A DNA stretch of 64,000 nucleotides from Phocaeicola sartorii JCM 17136 = DSM 21941 (GCF_000614185.1 NZ_BAKM01000002.1:62001-126000); one strand, 5' to 3'. Shown: positions 6,830 to 15,806, counted from the stretch's first letter. Numbers and translations: made by a program. Notes: a model not told the origin generated them from the letters alone.

Positions 6830-9253
6830 ATGGTTTATACCGATTTATGTTCTTTTTACTTCTCGGTGTTCGATGAACATTCCATAGAGATGAGTCTGGA
6901 AGATTTTGTGGGATACATACGCAGCGAGCGTTGGAAAGCGCAAACCGAAGACTATCAGCGGCTGATGGCCGAAGGCAAGGATGTGGAGGCCAAGAAGTTA
7001 AAGAGAAAATTAGCGGCGATGGTGATTGCAGGTCGTTGCAAAGGCAGACATGCCGAAAGAAATCTGGATCAGTGGAGTGGGGACAGTATGTTCGATGTGG
7101 ATCATTCGCATGGCCGCATACCGGAATTCTGGCAGATTTTGAAAGGGGTCGGCTGGGTGAAGGCTGCCTGGCGCAGTGTCTCGCATGACGGGCTGAAGTT
7201 CGTGGTGCGTATCGAGGCGGAGAATGCCGACGAATATCGTCTGGCATACGCTGTCGTGGCATGGCATATAACTCAGATTCTGGCTTTTCCTTGCGACATG
7301 AGTTGCAAGAATCCCACCCGGCCCTGCTTCGCGTCATACGATCCGGAGGCTTTTTTCCGCCCGGGCACCGAAGTGTTTCCCTGGCGCCGGTTTGTGGCGG
7401 AGCACCCCGGAAAGGTGGAGGAGATTCTGAAAGAATTAAAGGTGAAGACTGGCGGAAGCGGACGAAGAACGGAGGGGGATTCTCTGAAAGAGGGAGCTTC
7501 CCCGACAGAGGCAGAGGTGTCCGGCCCCCGGACTCCGGCTTCGGGACTCCTCGTCACTTTCTTCAACGAGTTTTTGGCGCACAATCCTTTTATGGATGGC
7601 AAGAAGAACGAGTTCCTGCTGAAACTGGGACGCGTGGCCCGTTACAAGGGGCTGGATGAGCAGGAGTTGTCCCGACTGGAGGAACTGGCCGTGGAAAGAC
7701 TGGCCGGCAAGGACTGTGCCGCCACGGACATCCCTCCGCGCATCGACTCCGGATACCGTTATGCCGACGTGACTGCGCCCCCCGAAAAGCCGTTTTCCGG
7801 GGTCCACAAGGTCCAGGGTCCATCTAGGTGGTTATCTGGTCCCGGCAAGGATAGTGAAGACGCTGAGGAAGAGGCGTTTGAATCTAATAAATTGCGTCGT
7901 GAGGTTTCGTACCTGCCCGATGAGTTGTTCGACCGTCTGCCTGACTTCCTGAAGCGTGGCTTGGCGCATGTCCGCAATCGGCGTGAAAGGGATATTTTGT
8001 TGCTCTCCATGATTACCAACATCAGCGGTTGTCTGCCGGGGGTGAGGATGAACTATGGAGGGTTGCTTTATTCTGCCGACCTTTATCTGGTGGCTCTGGC
8101 CGGTTCGGGCAGGGGAAAGGGAGTGATGCAGCTGGCCGCTCTTCTGCCCGGAGCCATTCAGGAGTATTACGACGGGTTGAACAAGAAGGATGCCCGCGAG
8201 TATAAGCAGAAGCTGCTGAAGTGGAATCTGGAAGAACGGCTGGCCGTTCAGGAAAAACGGGTGCCCGATCTGGACAAATGCCCCGAACCGCCGGTGGAGC
8301 GTATCTTGAAGGTGTCTCCCAATATCTCGAAGAGTCAGCTGATACTGGCTCTGGAGGCAGGCGGACCTGTCGGTGTGGTGATGAACGCTCCCGAACTGGA
8401 TATGGTGAGTTCGGCCATGTATCAGGAATGTGGGAAGCATGACGATGTGATGCGTGCCGCTTTCCAGCACGAGGAGGTGGGGTCTTATTTCAAAGTGGAC
8501 CATCGGAGTATTGTCGTTCCTGATCCCCACTTCGCGCTATGCGCCTCGGGCACTCCGGCACAGTTGCATAAGTTCATCTCTTCCTTGGAGAATGGCATGT
8601 ACAGCCGTGTGGCTTTCTATGTAGGGCAGGCTTCCTGGGAGTATAGGTCGGCCAATCCCGGCAAAGGCCGGCTGGATATGCGTGCTTATTTCAAGGAGAT
8701 GAGCCGGGAGTTGCTTCGTATGTTCATTTTCCTTTCGGGATCGCCCACCGAGGTAGTGTTCACTGAAGAGCAATGGAAGGAACATGAGGAATGCTTCCGC
8801 ACATACCTCAGAGAGGTGGTGGCGGAGGACGATGATTCTCCGGGGGCCATTGTGCTGCGTCACGGACTGATAGCGTCGCGTGTGGCCATGGTACTGACAG
8901 CGTTGCGCAAGTGTGAGCCACAATGGAATACTTCGGAATGGACTTGTTCGGGCGAGGATTTCCGTACAGCGATGCAGATTACGGGGGTGTTGCTGAATCA
9001 CAGCCTGTTGCTTTCCACTTCTATGGATGATTCCGCCAAAGCGCTGAAGCCGCTGAGCGAGTTTTTCAAGGTGCGTCCCGTCTTGCGAAGTCTGCACCGT
9101 GAATTTACTTATTCGGAGTGGGTGGCGGCTGCCATAGAGCTGGGGATATCCCGTTCATCGGCCAAACGCTATTTATCGCGTTTGGTAGAGTGTCATCTGG
9201 TTGAAAAAGAGGGTGCTAAATATCGGAAAACAGGCCGTTCGGGGGCCAGATAA
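6830..9253 (+). CDS. VirE N-terminal / DUF3987 primase-helicase-like protein
   Basis: An 807-aa protein. Residues 1-300 match the VirE-N/BT4734-like domain of Bacteroides proteins (FDVDHSHGRIPEFWQILK, then VSHDGLKFVVRIEAEN, then FPCDMSCKNPTRPCFASYDP), an archaeo-eukaryotic-primase-like fold. After a low-complexity linker at about 320-355, the DUF3987 region follows, with a Walker-A-like LVALAGSGRGKGVMQL at about residues 419-434 and a C-terminal winged-helix-like segment. Such genes regularly stand in Bacteroides capsule loci next to DUF4248 and HU-like genes; their cellular job is not known. The linker and the stop codon each contain a copy of an inverted repeat (7808-7839 and 9246-9276). 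The reading frame is intact. Confidence 0.8.
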   Translation: MVYTDLCSFYFSVFDEHSIEMSLEDFVGYIRSERWKAQTEDYQRLMAEGKDVEAKKLKRKLAAMVIAGRCKGRHAERNLDQWSGDSMFDVDHSHGRIPEFWQILKGVGWVKAAWRSVSHDGLKFVVRIEAENADEYRLAYAVVAWHITQILAFPCDMSCKNPTRPCFASYDPEAFFRPGTEVFPWRRFVAEHPGKVEEILKELKVKTGGSGRRTEGDSLKEGASPTEAEVSGPRTPASGLLVTFFNEFLAHNPFMDGKKNEFLLKLGRVARYKGLDEQELSRLEELAVERLAGKDCAATDIPPRIDSGYRYADVTAPPEKPFSGVHKVQGPSRWLSGPGKDSEDAEEEAFESNKLRREVSYLPDELFDRLPDFLKRGLAHVRNRRERDILLLSMITNISGCLPGVRMNYGGLLYSADLYLVALAGSGRGKGVMQLAALLPGAIQEYYDGLNKKDAREYKQKLLKWNLEERLAVQEKRVPDLDKCPEPPVERILKVSPNISKSQLILALEAGGPVGVVMNAPELDMVSSAMYQECGKHDDVMRAAFQHEEVGSYFKVDHRSIVVPDPHFALCASGTPAQLHKFISSLENGMYSRVAFYVGQASWEYRSANPGKGRLDMRAYFKEMSRELLRMFIFLSGSPTEVVFTEEQWKEHEECFRTYLREVVAEDDDSPGAIVLRHGLIASRVAMVLTALRKCEPQWNTSEWTCSGEDFRTAMQITGVLLNHSLLLSTSMDDSAKALKPLSEFFKVRPVLRSLHREFTYSEWVAAAIELGISRSSAKRYLSRLVECHLVEKEGAKYRKTGRSGAR
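7808..7839 (+). repeat. Long inverted repeat, inner copy (in the interdomain linker)
   Basis: Thirty-two bases within the coding sequence of the VirE/DUF3987 gene. Its inverse occurs at 9246-9276 with 23 bases identical without a gap (7817-7839 against 9246-9268) and about 31 with one base of difference in length. It also contains a repeated GGTCCA motif. It sits exactly between the two protein domains. Confidence 0.8.
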
Positions 9254-9276
9254 CCACCTAGATGGACCTGGACCTT
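9246..9276 (-). repeat. Long inverted repeat, outer copy (over the stop codon)
   Basis: Inverse of 7808-7839. It covers the TAA stop of the VirE/DUF3987 gene (9251-9253) and is followed, in its own orientation, by further AAGGTCCA units. Together the two copies bracket a 1.4-kb segment equal to the DUF3987 domain. Confidence 0.8.
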
Positions 9277-9296
9277 TGGACCTTGGGGGTAAGTGA

Positions 9297-9340
9297 AAAA
9301 GTCCCTGTTACCTTTAATGGCAGCAGGGACTTTTGGGTAT
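9297..9340 (+). terminator. Terminator after the VirE/DUF3987 gene
   Basis: AAAAGTCCCTG (9297-9307) pairs with CAGGGACTTTT (9324-9334), an 11-bp stem that ends in T residues, 44 bases after the stop codon. Confidence 0.7.
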
Positions 9341-9359
9341 AAAACACCTCTTTCCTGAA

Positions 9360-9485
9360 AACAACAGGAGCTTTTCCGGAAACAACAAAGTCTTTGAAAA
9401 AAACAACAAGGTCTTTGAAAAAAAGAACAGGAGCTTTTTTGAAAAGAACAAGACCTTTTCTGAGAACAACAAGGTCTTTTTGAAT
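9360..9485 (+). repeat. Six 21-bp tandem repeats
   Basis: Six consecutive imperfect 21-base units, for example AACAACAAGGTCTTTGAAAA plus one base, fill 9360-9485 exactly (126 bp). Because 21 is a multiple of three, the plus frame reads as heptapeptides of the type NNKVFEK. No ATG opens that frame (first start-like codon is TTG at 9333) and it later runs antisense through the DUF4248 gene, so I do not call it coding. Confidence 0.8.
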
Positions 9486-9497
9486 GAACAGTTATTT

Positions 9498-9728
9498 CTA
9501 GGGTTCTCCCAGATGTTTCACGATGATGGCCACTTCGTGTTTCAGAAAACTGTGGCGGTATTTGTTGTAGCCGGCCTCATTCAATTCCTTCTGCAGCGGC
9601 ATATTCCTCTGCATCCAGCGATACAGGGTTTGCAAGGCTGCCGCGGCGGTTCGTCCGGGGCTGTATAGTTCTGCCAGTTCCGCTTTGTCGTACGCTTTGA
9701 TAATAAATGCTTTTTCTTCTTGAATCAT
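9498..9728 (-). CDS. DUF4248 family protein
   Basis: A 76-aa protein with AYDKAELAELYSPGRT near the N-terminus and YRHSFLKHEVAIIVKHLGEP at the C-terminus, both typical of the small DUF4248 proteins found in Bacteroides capsule loci beside VirE and HU-like genes. The helix-rich sequence resembles a short winged-helix or HTH unit (ALQTLYRWMQRN), so DNA binding is plausible but unproven. It is transcribed against its neighbours, with its 3' end next to the 21-bp repeats. Confidence 0.8.
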   Translation of the reverse strand: MIQEEKAFIIKAYDKAELAELYSPGRTAAAALQTLYRWMQRNMPLQKELNEAGYNKYRHSFLKHEVAIIVKHLGEP

Positions 9729-9879
9729 GTCTTTTCTTTCTTTTGATTGTACTGTAAAGATAAGGAAAATATACCTGTTCTCCTATTTTATATGTAAGTA
9801 ATTCTCGACATTTTTCTACATTTCCCTACGAGGTTCTACGATGCTCCTCAAATGCCGACAGTATGCTTCCGGCTTGTGG

Positions 9880-9887
9880 TATCTTTG
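9880..9887 (+). promoter_or_regulatory. -7 box of the HU-like gene
   Basis: TATCTTTG matches TAnnTTTG and lies 45 bases before the HU-like ATG. No clear -33 TTTG at the usual spacing. The rest of 9729-9931 shows nothing else I can support. Confidence 0.55.
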
Positions 9888-9931
9888 TGGTGTAATCAAT
9901 TTTTTAATTATTCATTCTAAATTCAAACAAA

Positions 9932-10360
9932 ATGGCAAGAACAGTTTCTTACTCGGTGGTAAAGCGTAACAATCCGTTTGATCAGGATGCGGCGCCTAAG
10001 TTTTATGCACAGGCTCAGTCCAACGGGCATGTGGAGATTCGCGAAATGGCGGATCGTATTCAGAAAACCTGTACGGTGACGCGTGCGGATGTGATGGCGG
10101 TGCTTGTGGCTTTGGAAGATGTGATTATGGAGGCGCTGGAAGGGGGCGAGATTGTGCGGCTTGCCGATCTGGGCACTTTCCAGATAGGTCTGAGCGGCAT
10201 CGGCGCGGATGCGGAGGATACGTATGATGTGGCAATGATCCGGAAAGCGCGTATCAATTTCCGTCCGGGTATTGCGCTGCGTGGCATTCTGGCAGCGCTG
10301 AAATACACCAAGGTGGATAAGTTGCCGGTAAAGGCGAAAGAGGAGCAAAAGCCTGCCTGA
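9932..10360 (+). CDS. HU-like DNA-binding protein (HU-HIG type)
   Basis: A 142-aa protein starting MARTVSYSVVKR. The N-terminal half holds the helical HU body (MADRIQKTCTVTRADVMAVL). The region around LADLGTFQIGLSGIGADA corresponds to the HU/IHF signature (GxG-F), followed by the strand-turn-strand arm and NFRPG. The extra N-terminal strand and basic C-terminal tail are those of the Bacteroidota HU-HIG subgroup that accompanies capsule loci. Likely an architectural DNA-binding protein, possibly a cofactor for the local recombination or transcription switch (inference). It is the first gene of a three-gene set with smalltalk and the amidase. Confidence 0.85.
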   Translation: MARTVSYSVVKRNNPFDQDAAPKFYAQAQSNGHVEIREMADRIQKTCTVTRADVMAVLVALEDVIMEALEGGEIVRLADLGTFQIGLSGIGADAEDTYDVAMIRKARINFRPGIALRGILAALKYTKVDKLPVKAKEEQKPA

Positions 10361-10404
10361 GTGTAGGACGGACAGATGTTTAATTTTTTAAAAAGAACGC
10401 TAAG

Positions 10405-10506
10405 ATGAAAGGTAAATCTATTTGGAGTACTATCTTGAAGGTAGTGATTGCAGTGGCTACGGCCATTGCGGGTGTGGTAGGAGTAAGCTCTTGTGTAGGA
10501 GGATGA
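10405..10506 (+). CDS. Smalltalk protein (33 aa)
   Basis: A 33-codon gene: MKGKSIWSTILKVVIAVATA, then a Gly/Val/Ala stretch ending in SSCVGG. A single hydrophobic helix spans residues about 9-28, and the cysteine near the end could be a lipidation site. This matches the very short 'smalltalk' family that lies between HU-like and amidase genes in Bacteroides. The stop TGA overlaps the amidase ATG (ATGA), so the two are translationally coupled. AAGAACGCTAAG precedes the start. Function unknown. Confidence 0.8.
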   Translation: MKGKSIWSTILKVVIAVATAIAGVVGVSSCVGG

Positions 10507-10952
10507 GGGCGGTTGATCTGATAGTTGTCCACTGTTCCGCCACAAGGGCGGACAGGGACTTCACCGAACACGATCTGGAGGTGTGCCACCGCCGGCGGGG
10601 GATGAACGGGCCCGGATATCATTTCTATATCCGTAAGAACGGGGATATAAAAATGACCCGTCCTGTCGAGAAAGTCGGAGCGCATGCGCGCGGATACAAT
10701 GCGCGGAGCATCGGAATCTGTTATGAAGGGGGGATCAGTCAGAGCGGTCGCCCGGCAGATACGCGGACGGTGTGGCAGAAACATTCGCTGCGTGTGCTGG
10801 TCAGGGTGCTGCTGGCGGATTATCCCGGTTGCAGGGTCTGTGGTCACCGGGATTTGAGCCCGGATGCGGACGGAAATGGCGAGATAGAGCCTGAAGAGTG
10901 GGTGAAGCAGTGTCCCTGCTTTGATGTGTCGAAAGAAATGTATAGTAAATAA
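10503..10952 (+). CDS. N-acetylmuramoyl-L-alanine amidase
   Basis: A 149-aa Amidase_2 (T7-lysozyme/PGRP) fold enzyme. Zn-binding and catalytic positions are visible: VVHCSATR (first His), HFYIRKNGDI and, near the end, GHRDLSPDADGNG followed by CPCFDV, as in phage-type amidases that cut the MurNAc-L-Ala bond. I start it at the ATG at 10503 because of the ATGA overlap with smalltalk; the longer frame from 10422 only reads antisense-like sequence through smalltalk. It has no signal peptide of its own. Capsule-locus amidases of this type are common in Bacteroides but their role there is uncertain. Confidence 0.87.
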   Translation: MRAVDLIVVHCSATRADRDFTEHDLEVCHRRRGMNGPGYHFYIRKNGDIKMTRPVEKVGAHARGYNARSIGICYEGGISQSGRPADTRTVWQKHSLRVLVRVLLADYPGCRVCGHRDLSPDADGNGEIEPEEWVKQCPCFDVSKEMYSK

Positions 10953-10971
10953 TACTTATACATAAATGCAT

Positions 10972-11036
10972 GACAAGACTGGTTCTTTTCTGTTATTGTT
11001 AAAATATTAACATTTTAGGAAGAGAATCAGTCTTGT
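10972..11036. terminator. Bidirectional terminator between amidase and wzc
   Basis: GACAAGACTGGTTCTTTT (10972 on) and its inverse ending TCAGTCTTGTC (to 11036) form a long imperfect stem between two convergent genes. An inner palindrome, TGTTAAAATATTAACA, lies in the loop. Confidence 0.7.
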
Positions 11037-11060
11037 CTTATTATGTAATGAATAATGAAT

Positions 11061-13471
11061 TTATTTTTTATTTACATTTCCCGCACCGTATCCATAGCCG
11101 TAGCCATATTTTTTTCCATAGCCGTAATACTTGCCATACTTGCCGTATCCATAATAATATCCGTACTTCTTTTTCTTCATGTCCAGTCCGTTGATGACGG
11201 TACACAAGTTGGGCAGTTTTTTCTGTTCGCTCAGCTCGTTTATCAAGGTATAATCGGCTTTATGGGTATAGTCTGCCCGGCATACGTAGATGCTGACATG
11301 GGCCACCCGGGCAATCAGCTGGGTGTCGGTCACCATGCCGATGGGGGCGGTGTCCAGAATGACATAGTCAAAGTGTTCCTTCAGTATTCCGATGGCCTGG
11401 GGCAGGGAATCGCGTGCCACCAGTTCGGTCGGGTTGGGCGGGATAGGGCCTCCGGGCAGAATGTACAGGTGGGGGTTGATCGTGGAAACCTGTACCAGCG
11501 ACATCAGGTCGGTATGTTCCGGATCGGCCAGAAACTGGCTGATGCCTTGTTCCTTGTGCGACAGCAGGAAAGCCTTGTTCAGTCCCGGCTTGCGGATATC
11601 CAGCCCCACGATCACGATTTTCTTTCCCAGCAAGGCCAGACTCGCCGCCAGGTTGGAGGCGGTGAAGGTTTTGCCTTCTCCCGTAGTGTGGAGGTGAGCA
11701 GGATCACTTTCTCGTCATGCTTCATCATATAAAGCACATTGGTACGTATATTACGGAAGGTTTCGGCCATCAGGTCGTTTTGGTTTTCCTGTACCACGAT
11801 GGCTCCCTTCGAGGGCTTGTCTTCGGAAAGCGGTATGTCGCCGATGATGGGTAGGGAGGTGATTTTCTCTACATCGGCGCGTCCTTCTATCTTGTATTTA
11901 AAGAGTTCGATGATATAGATCACGGCCACCGGCAGGGCGATTCCCAGTATCAGTGCCACCAGATAGATCATCTTTCCTTTGGGCGATACGGGGATGGCGT
12001 CTGCCAGTGCTTCGTCTACCATGCGGGCGTTGTTGGCGGTGGATGCCAAGGTGATGGCGTTCTCCTCGCGCTTTTGCAGGAGCATCAGGTAAAGTCCCGC
12101 CTTGATTTCCTGCTGGCGCGAGATGCTCACCAGCTGGCGTTCCTGTCCCGGTGCGCTGGTGATGCGTCCGGCATATTTCCCAGCCTGGCGTTCCAGATCC
12201 GCCTGGGTGATGGACAGCCCTCTCTGCACGCTGTTGATGGTGGTCTGCACATTGCTGCGCATGGCGCGGATGCTGGCGTCCAGGTTGACCACCACCGGGT
12301 TGTTCTCCTGCGAGGAGCGGAGCAGGCGCTTGCGTTCCAGCAGCATTTCGTTGTAGCGGTTTATCAGCTCGGTCAGTCCGGTGTCCGTCAAGCCTACATT
12401 GACCGGGAGTACTTCGTAGGCGTGATCCGGATTGTTGGCGTAGTTGGCCAGGAATTGTACCAGACGGAGCTGGGTGCTGTTCTCGGCGCGTTTCTTTTCG
12501 TATTCCGAATTTTCACTCAGTGCCAGTTGGGCGTCGCTTTTCAGGTCGGTCAGTCCGGCATCGCGCTTGAAGGTTTCCAGTTCCTGTTCGGTGGTTCCCA
12601 GTTCGCCGTTGATGATTTTGATGCGCGCGTCAATGAATTCCGCGGTCTTGGTGGCCACTTCGTTCTTGTCGTCGTTGGCGTCACGGTTGTAGATTTCCAC
12701 CAGTTTGTTGAGGAAGTCCATGCCGCGTTGCGTATGGGTGCTCTGCACGGTGATTTGTGCGATGGTGGTGGACTTGGAGGTAGGCTCTATGCTCAGCGCT
12801 CCCCGGTAACCGCCCGCCACGCTGCGGGGGGAGGAGACCGTGGCGATGATTTCCTGTGTGTTTTTTACGGTGGTGGAGTCCGTGGGGTTGAAACTGAAAG
12901 TTCCCGACGGGGTGGTGAGCAGGGCGGGCAGCTTGTCGAATTGCTTGCTGTATTCCTGTTCTCCTATCCGAATGGTCACATCCAGTTTGTTGCCTGGCTG
13001 CAAGGTCAGGTTTATGTGCGCCGGTGCAGGAAGTTTCTGGGCTTCCTCGGGGGTGATCCATACTTTGACCGGAGCGTTTTTGTAAAGCTCGATGTCGTGG
13101 AAACGGCCTTTTGCCGCATAGCTGATGTAGAGGTCGAGTTCTTCCACCACTTTCTTGATCAGCGTGCGCGATTGCAGGATTTCCACCTCATTGTCAAAGT
13201 TGCTGATGGAGGAATAGAATCCCAGATCCTCCAGGTCGGCCAGGCCGGTGCCCGTCTTGCTGCTTTTTTCGTTGTCCTTGATGATGACGGATGCCGAGAT
13301 GTTGTACACCGGCGGGGTATAGCGCAGGTAGAGCCAGGCGCCTGCCATGCATAGCAGGATGCAGGCCGCGAACCAGGGCCAGTGGATGGCGTATTTGAAA
13401 AGAATCTCCTTGAAATCGGTCTTTTCTTCTTTCTCTTCCAGGTAGAGTTCGTCGTATAAATCTTCTTTCAT
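11061..13471 (-). CDS. wzc: Wzc-type polysaccharide co-polymerase / BY-kinase, frame broken once
   Basis: Two frames: 13471-11612 (619 aa) and the continuation to 11061. One missing base near 11689 (TCCACCACT read as TCCACACT) breaks the gene inside the Walker A motif; restored it reads LTS-TTGEGKTFTASNLA and gives about 803 aa. Domains: N-terminal TM helix at 30-50, Wzz domain, coiled coil at 280-440, GNVR-type region before a second TM helix at about 505-525, then the ATPase/tyrosine kinase with VGLDIRKPG (Walker A') and VILDTAPIG (Walker B). The C-terminus is an extreme YG/YGK-rich tail with about 13 tyrosines, the autophosphorylation cluster. Controls polysaccharide chain length and export with Wza. 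Stop lies eight bases of AT-rich tail from the end; part of the sugar-transferase/wza/wzc operon. Confidence 0.8.
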
Positions 13472-13479
13472 AGGTTTGT

Positions 13480-14270
13480 TTATTTGGCAATGGTTACTAT
13501 CAGGCTGACCAGTGAGACGAGGGTGCCCACTACCGAGAACCAGATGGTGGTGCTGTTGCTGATTCCCGCGTTTCTGGCCTTGGTCTTGTTGGGGGTGACA
13601 TAAACCACATCGTTCTGCTGGAGGTAGTAGTAGGGGGACGAGATGATGTCGGCGCCATTCAGGTTCAGCGGGATGATCCGGCGGCTGCCTTGCGCGTCTT
13701 CGCGGATCAGTTTCACCTGGTCGCGCTGTCCGTATATGGTCATGTCTCCCGCCATGGCCAGTGCTCCATGATGTTTACTTTTTCATTGGTGATGGTGAAG
13801 GTGCCGGGGCTGGTTACTTCTCCCATCACGGAGATTTTGTAGTTGGCCATGCGTACATTCACGATGGGGGTTTCCTTGATATAGGCTTTCAGCTTCTCCT
13901 TGATCATGCTTTCCGCCTGACTTTTGGTGAGTCCTCCTATATGCAGTGTTCCCAGTACGGGGAAGTCGATGTCTCCGTTATTGTCCACCAGATACTGTTG
14001 CAGTGCTGGCTGGCTGGTCAGGCTCTTGCTGTTTGCCGTGATGGGGGTGGCTACCGTCAGGTTAAAGGGGATGGCGGCGTCGGGGTCGCTGGTATTTACT
14101 GTAATGGTCAGCAAATCTTTGGGCATGATGTGTGCGTCGTACAGGGGTGTCCGTTCAGGGGTTCTGTCCAGGTACTCGGATCCTTGCAGATAGGGCACCT
14201 CCTTGTAGGCGTTGCAGCTGCATAGCAGCAGTGTGGCTAGCACGAGTAGGGTACATTTCAGTCTTCTCAT
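13480..14270 (-). CDS. wza: Wza-type polysaccharide export lipoprotein, frame broken once
   Basis: Frames 14270-13740 (176 aa) and 13755-13480 (91 aa) join if one G is restored near 13765 (GAGGCA read as GAGCA), giving 263 aa. The N-terminus is a lipoprotein signal (LLVLATLLLCSCNAY). Residues about 45-145 are the polysaccharide export (PES) domain (MPKDLLTITVNTSDP, FPVLGTLHIGGLT), followed by an SLBB-like region (VMGEVTSPGTF) and a C-terminal hydrophobic helix. Outer-membrane export channel for the polysaccharide. It is eight bases upstream of wzc, so co-transcribed. Confidence 0.82.
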
Positions 14271-14315
14271 TTTGACTCTTGGTTATTTTTAGATTTTCAA
14301 TTATTAATTCTTTTT

Positions 14316-15719
14316 TCAATAAGCTTTCTTGTCCTTCCGGAGCGCGTTTATCACGGTTTTGTACACGATGTACAGGTCGAGCAGGACGGACCAGTGCTCC
14401 ATATACCATATATCGGCCTTCACACGTCCTTCCATGTCTTCCAGCTCCCGGGTCTCGCCACGGAATCCGGTCACTTGCGCCCAGCCTGTGATGCCGGGCT
14501 TGATGAAGTGGCGGACCATGTATTTATTGATGATGCGGGAGTATTCCTCCGTGTGTTTCAGCATGTGGGGGCGCGGGCCTACCACGGACATGTCTCCCAG
14601 CAGTACATTGATGAATTGCGGGAGTTCGTCGATGTTGGTGCGGCGCATGAAATCGCCGAACCGGGTCTTTCGGGGGTCGTTGAGGGTGGCCTGCAAGGTG
14701 TCCGAGTCCTTGTTTACTTTCATGGAGCGGAACTTGTAGCACCAGAATTCCTTGTTGTCCACTCCGTTGCGCTTCTGTCGGAAGAATATGGGGCCGGGGG
14801 AGGTGGTCTTGACGGCCACCGCTACTATAAGGAATAGGATGGGGAACAGCGTGCATAGGAAGAGCAGGGAGAAGACCACGTCAAATAGACGTTTTGCCAG
14901 TCTGTTCTCTATTTTTCCCAAAGGCTCTTTGCGGATACTGAGAATGGGGATGCTGCCCATCATTTCGAAATGCATGTGGTGGCGCAGATAGTTGCGCACA
15001 TTGGGCACGCTGTAGAAATGGATCAGGTTGTTCTCGCAATAATTGATGACCGGCACGATGTATGCGCTCAATGCCGAAGGCAGGCAGCAGTAAAGCTGGT
15101 TCACTTTGTTGTGTGTCAGGTAGGCGATGACTTGTTCCGGCTTTCCCAGATAGGTGCAACTGGCGGGGAACTTGGCGTTGGGGTTCGTGTCGAAGTAGCC
15201 CAGTACCCGGTATCCGGAGGTGGAGTCGAAAGTCATTTCGTGGTAAAGTTCGGCTATGTTTTCTGTGCTTCCTAGATAGAGGACGGTACGGAAATTGCCG
15301 CCACGGCTTCTGTATAGCTGTATGATGTAGCGGAAGAGCAGGCGATAGACCGTGATGCAGACGGTGAGCAGGATGAAATAATAGATGAAAAACCTTTTGG
15401 AATCTATTTCAAACTCGGAAAATACCAGCAAACTGGTCGATAAGATAGAGAAAAAAAAGATATTGCGGAGTACCCGGAATACGATTTGGTCGGCACGGGT
15501 TCCCCGGCGGTGCAGTATGACGCCTCCTGAGAGGGCACACACAAAATAGCATAGACTGAATAGAGTTAGAATTTGGGGTAAAGCACCATTATAGGCTCTT
15601 TCCCCAAACCACTCGTTCCATATTAAATTAAATGAGATGAAAAGTATATTCAGTATGACTAAATCGCCTAAAATGACTGCTAATTTTAGCACGTTGTTGA
15701 ATCTCCGGATTTGTATCAT
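14316..15719 (-). CDS. Undecaprenyl-phosphate sugar phosphotransferase (WcaJ-like)
   Basis: A 467-aa polyprenol-phosphate hexose-1-phosphate transferase. There are four N-terminal TM helices (about 12-130), a CoA-binding-like central domain (VLYLGSTENIAELYHE) and a fifth hydrophobic helix, then the catalytic bacterial sugar-transferase domain from about residue 275: KRLFDVVFSLL, PIFFRQKRNGVDNKEF, RRTNIDELPQFINVL, GDMSVVGPRPHM and RHFIKPGITGWAQVTGFRG. It starts lipid-linked repeat-unit assembly at the inner membrane. It is the first gene of the minus-strand wza/wzc operon and lies directly downstream of the invertible segment. No glycosyltransferases, Wzx or Wzy are in the window. Confidence 0.9.
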   Translation of the reverse strand: MIQIRRFNNVLKLAVILGDLVILNILFISFNLIWNEWFGERAYNGALPQILTLFSLCYFVCALSGGVILHRRGTRADQIVFRVLRNIFFFSILSTSLLVFSEFEIDSKRFFIYYFILLTVCITVYRLLFRYIIQLYRSRGGNFRTVLYLGSTENIAELYHEMTFDSTSGYRVLGYFDTNPNAKFPASCTYLGKPEQVIAYLTHNKVNQLYCCLPSALSAYIVPVINYCENNLIHFYSVPNVRNYLRHHMHFEMMGSIPILSIRKEPLGKIENRLAKRLFDVVFSLLFLCTLFPILFLIVAVAVKTTSPGPIFFRQKRNGVDNKEFWCYKFRSMKVNKDSDTLQATLNDPRKTRFGDFMRRTNIDELPQFINVLLGDMSVVGPRPHMLKHTEEYSRIINKYMVRHFIKPGITGWAQVTGFRGETRELEDMEGRVKADIWYMEHWSVLLDLYIVYKTVINALRKDKKAY

Positions 15720-15806
15720 AGGTTATTTTTTTTTGATGTCAGATTTATGTAATGCTCCTTTTAGGTGTACTATAAAGATGTCGCTTTTTTTCTTTTTGAT
15801 GCTATT

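Noticed and set aside
6411..7337. 308-codon minus frame
   Set aside because: Antisense to the K/E-rich gene and the VirE domain; its low-complexity Phe/Ser-rich part is the complement of the purine tract.
9360..9485. Possible CRISPR array
   Set aside because: The 21-bp units are directly adjacent with no unique spacers.
9333..9668. Plus-strand frame with heptad repeats
   Set aside because: It starts only at a TTG, its repeated part is a DNA tandem repeat, and the rest is antisense to the well-supported DUF4248 gene.
11612..11700. Programmed frameshift in wzc
   Set aside because: No slippery sequence is present at the break, and the same kind of one-base deletion is found in many unrelated genes here.
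12074..13354. 426-codon plus frame over wzc
   Set aside because: Shadow frame in GC-rich sequence; the minus strand has clear Wzz and kinase motifs.
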